Origin: Hydractinia symbiolongicarpus
Lineage: Eukaryota > Cnidaria > Hydrozoa > Anthoathecata > Hydractiniidae
Direction: 5' to 3'
DNA: 64,000 nt
NCBI RefSeq assembly: GCF_029227915.1
Contig: NC_079877.1
Span: 28,295,851 to 28,359,850 of the forward strand
Numbering within the stretch: the first letter of the stretch is position 1; every line of letters begins with the position of its first letter. Positions 61,401-64,000 of the stretch are shown here, in pieces. The notes below the pieces were generated by a model that worked only from the letters and a program-made list of their open reading frames with translations, made no database searches and had not been told where the DNA came from. A program made the translations under genes and the position numbers.

Positions 61401-62848
61401 ATCTGGTCCACTGGTAACTCTGTTGTTAGCTGCGTCAACCAACTCCACTTGGATTGGATTATCAAACTCAAAATTTGCAATTTGTATTGAATTGATAATC
61501 TGACCTGGAACAATTCTAAGTGCTGCAGGTGTTTGAGCTAGAAATACAGTGACACATCCAGGTGTTAAATTACAAAATTAATCAAAAAAAAACTGACCTT
61601 AGGAAAACTAAATAAAAATTCACAATACTTACCAACTACAGTAAAATTGACAAGTTTAGTTGCTCGAAAATAGTTTTGGTCATGTCGATACATTTTGTAC
61701 ATGATATGACTTGAATTGAGTTTTGTCACTGTATCAAAGAAAAGATCGAAATAAAAAAATGAACAAGCTACACTAAAAAAGTGATAATATTCGTCCTCTG
61801 GGTAACGGCGATAAGTAAATTTGTGAAGTTTTAATGTGAAATTCATTGTGATATCAACACCAACATCTTCCATTTGGAATGTAACATTCGTCTAAATAAA
61901 TACAACATGACTTACATGACTATTAGTAATTTCTCCTTTAAACACATCATCTTAATTTGTCACACCAGATTTTACACTGAGGATGTTTTACTGTCTTTTT
62001 AAGACATCTGATATTCTACCTGATTTATTAAGCATACATAACAGATTTATTTTTTGTATAAGTACTGTGAAATGCACATTGTGCATGGTATTATAGAGAC
62101 GTTAAATCAATAACATTTAAATAGAATGCACATTGAAATAAAGTTCTGTCTCCCTCATTTTCTACCTTACACTGCAGGTCTGAAAGGTGGTTACGTTTAA
62201 GAAAACAATAACCAGTATGTATAAACTGATTGGATGGTTAGCTCACTGTGGAATAATAAATATTTTTTGTTTAGTTGAGCAGCAGATGGATTTTTTTCTG
62301 CATAAAGTATAAAAGTTAGAAAGCGCTTGTGGACAAATAATTCATTGTTCCTGTGATTTTCTCTTTGTTGAAACATTATGGGGATTAAAGGATATTCCAG
62401 ATTTCCCTGGTACGCAGTTATAGTGATCAAGAGCTTAGTGTACATCCTGTATGCACATCTTATAAATTTGCATCTCATTTTTCAGTTGGATAAGGTCAGT
62501 AAATAAAGTCAAACAACCAACTATGTGAATAACATGACAACAAAATTTTGCTTACTAATCCAGCATTAAAGTTAGATTTTATTCGCCTTTGATTAGTCGG
62601 GTGAACGTAAACATCAGGGCCACCTAGGATGCAATCAGTATGTGTCTCTTGCAAACCACCAATAAAATAGTAAACACCATGTAACATGCTGACGGAGGTA
62701 ATAACTTGCATTTTTGAATACAACGTGTCATTTACCACTTGATTAACATTATTTTCAAGACGGAGGCCAATAGTAATTGGAGTATTTGCAGTGACATTTT
62801 CTGGTAGCGTATTCACAAATCCAATTGCATTTGGTACAAATTCCAAGT
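46410..62848 (-). CDS. receptor guanylyl cyclase with modular ectodomain (29 exons, 5' end missing)
   Basis: Exons, in order: 62556-62848, 61633-61891, 61392-61537, 61104-61293, 60722-60811, 59288-59358, 58891-59028, 58200-58295, 57563-57643, 56874-57025, 56333-56432, 55872-56018, 55490-55633, 54762-54834, 54510-54559, 53483-53625, 52485-52673, 52156-52251, 51970-52047, 50953-51649, 50511-50619, 49693-49807, 49283-49375, 49018-49147, 48183-48586, 47815-47954, 47255-47407, 46849-46947, 46410-46609. Phases close over 1557 residues. About 1-295: Asn-rich beta-strand regions, probably Ig-like. About 296-720: type-I periplasmic-binding-like ligand domain ([21 protein letters not shown]). About 745-907: several EGF-like repeats. 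Membrane helix about 908-929. Pseudokinase about 985-1250, where HGRLKSSN lacks the catalytic Asp and DYG replaces DFG. Helical linker. Cyclase about 1355-1530 with both metal Asp (YFSDVVGF, ETIGD), guanine-selecting Glu and Cys ([16 protein letters not shown]) and NTASRMES. It should make cGMP in response to an extracellular ligand. The first exon here starts in phase 1, so a signal-peptide exon lies upstream. Confidence 0.93.
47736..47768. repeat. solo hairpin repeat in cyclase intron
   Basis: CTGCCTAAGTGGATTTTTCC followed by ACGGGCTTATCAACTAG. A near-identical copy with the same left flank (TTATCC) lies at 54235-54270. The core GTGGATTTTTCCAC is a 5-bp-arm hairpin of the CCGTGG family. Confidence 0.6.
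51695..51952. repeat. minisatellite (ATACCATAGAATGTATGT)n in cyclase intron
   Basis: About 14 copies of an 18-19 bp unit fill nearly the whole intron between exons 19 and 20 of the cyclase gene. Variant units have TTTACC or AAACC in place of ATACC. Confidence 0.9.
54235..54270. repeat. solo hairpin repeat in cyclase intron
   Basis: Nearly identical to the copy at 47736-47768, including the TTATCC...TGCCTAAGTGGATTTTTCC left side; the right side again ends in a TAG following an A/T-rich stretch. Confidence 0.6.
54912..55226. repeat. (CATCAT)n-based compound minisatellite in cyclase intron
   Basis: Units of about 23 bp with TCTCAGCATT or TCTCACCATT alternate with CATCATCATC runs, through the intron between exons 13 and 14. 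All three plus-strand phases stay open, giving spurious His/Ser/Ile-rich frames. Confidence 0.9.
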
Positions 62849-64000
62849 CTAAAATAAGATGGATAGTTCAATTAAAGGATAATGCAGCTAGTAAAGTTTG
62901 TTTTAAAAATGTTGATTTTCAATCTCCAGATTGAAATGGGTGATATCTCAAATTGCAAAAATTAAACAAGGTCAATTTATCCCAAGGCGAATCGCATCCA
63001 TATCTCATTAATTTTACCAACAAAGATGCTTATTGCATTTAAAGTATTGGACACACCTTTGACAATGTAAAAATATTTTATTTTAAATGAAACATTCAAC
63101 ATTCATAAAGCAACAAGTTTTATTTAAAAGTTGCACAAAAAGAAAAAAAGAGGAAATGTCAAAACAGTAAAAAAATAATGACAATAAACAACATTAACAT
63201 TTTGGGTATAATTGTGAACAAAATTATTTAAGGTCATGGTACAATTTACTAACCTAATGTCATTAAGGCAGGCTAAATGGCAGCTGATATTGTAAATATT
63301 TGAAAGAAAACAAGAGAAACTGGTTCTTAGTGAACCCATTCTCCAAATAATGATAAACATATTTCCCAGTCTTTGCCATATCAACTAAACTACTTCATGC
63401 TTGCGAAATATCGCACTTCTAAAATGTTGATTTTTATCGTAAATGAAGTCTTGTTTATTTACTTTATTTTTTCCTGCTGACTTAAAAGCAATGTTGAAGA
63501 ATTAATTTTCTTTAAAATACACCTAGTCTTTACTTAAACTTTCTTACTTCTTGTGGGACAAACAATATATTAGGCTGAATGTTCGCTAAATAATGATATT
63601 TAATATTTTTATTATTAAACTTGCGTTTACAATGCGAGCAGGATCATAAAATCAATAAAAGAATAGCCTGTAATTGTCAAATATTTTTTATATCTCTCAG
63701 TTATTTTATTTTAGTTTATTAAGATATATAGGTAGATATATTTATGCATAATAGTCGTCTTTTGGAGAATTTAAAATTCTCCAAAAGATGACCATTACAA
63801 AGATGAAAGATATTTTTTTATGAAATCCTCTAATGTGTTTAGGATGTTTACTATGTTTGCTATTGTTATATTTTAGATTAGTTTATAATCATGTTGTATG
63901 ACTGGGGTTTTAACCTATCTCAGTAAATATATCAATGTTAACATAGTGAAACGCATAAACCATAAATATATCTATGCTTCCTCACAAAATCATCAGTGCA
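62849..64000. other. upstream part of cyclase gene, no exon recognised
   Basis: Probably an intron of the guanylyl cyclase gene, since the 62556-62848 exon needs one base from an earlier exon. A short ATG frame near 63378 lacks a signal-like hydrophobic core and was not accepted. A palindrome lies at 63753-63794. Confidence 0.5.
63753..63794. repeat. long inverted repeat (hairpin)
   Basis: GTCGTCTTTTGGAGAATTT is followed directly by AAAATTCTCCAAAAGATGAC; the arms pair over about 19 bp with a single mismatch and almost no loop. Confidence 0.8.

Noticed and set aside
63305-63390. Candidate first exon of the receptor guanylyl cyclase (ATG near 63378)
   Set aside because: The frame from this ATG is polar and soon ends; it lacks a signal peptide and no donor gives the required phase 1 with a convincing consensus.
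1-64000. CRISPR arrays, bacterial operons, ribosome binding sites, rRNA genes
   Set aside because: The window is intron-rich animal DNA. The tandem arrays lack the repeat-spacer structure of CRISPR, and no rRNA signature was seen.

Overview
This window looks like nuclear DNA of an invertebrate animal, most likely a cnidarian and perhaps a hydrozoan. The sequence is AT-rich, genes are split by many small introns with GT/AG borders, intergenic and intronic space is full of short inverted-repeat elements and minisatellites, and the proteins are typical of animals (nicastrin, receptor guanylyl cyclase, DYNLT2B, thrombospondin/discoidin proteins). The species assignment is inference only. All gene models below were spliced by hand; in each case the reading phase closes across every listed exon.

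Layout, left to right. 1-5.3 kb: no recognisable gene; a foldback-ended element (441-1003) and a diverged duplicated block (about 1270-1830 versus 2255-3640). 5.3-5.7 kb: a two-exon gene for a small secreted eight-cysteine peptide (+). 8.3-11.1 kb: decayed remains of a Maverick/Polinton-type element with a type-B DNA polymerase fragment (-). 11.9-22.7 kb: a complete 19-exon nicastrin gene (+), the substrate-gating subunit of gamma-secretase, with a stray partial copy of its tenth exon in the intron before it. 24.9-29.1 kb: exons for a Frizzled-type cysteine-rich domain plus a kringle, the ROR/MuSK receptor ectodomain pairing, interrupted by an in-frame TGA (+). 26.7-28.1 kb: dispersed hairpin repeats and a five-copy satellite of about 129 bp. 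30.8-31.2 kb: an internally deleted Ty3/Gypsy reverse transcriptase fragment (+).

The right half is on the minus strand. 39.8-32.0 kb: an 11-exon secreted protein with signal peptide, vWA, TSP1, Thr/Asn-rich linker, F5/8C (discoidin) domain and a strongly cationic C-terminal tail after an RKKR site. 43.5-40.8 kb: a five-exon DYNLT2B (TCTEX1D2) dynein light chain. 62.8-46.4 kb: 29 exons of a very large receptor guanylyl cyclase with beta-sandwich-like, ligand-binding-like and EGF-like ectodomain modules, one membrane segment, a pseudokinase and a catalytically complete cyclase domain; its 5' end is not seen.

The genes do not form an operon or an obvious common pathway. The most unusual items are the vWA-TSP1-discoidin protein with its possible releasable cationic peptide, the modular ectodomain of the guanylyl cyclase, the broken Frizzled-kringle gene, and a family of foldback elements that recurs between and inside the genes.
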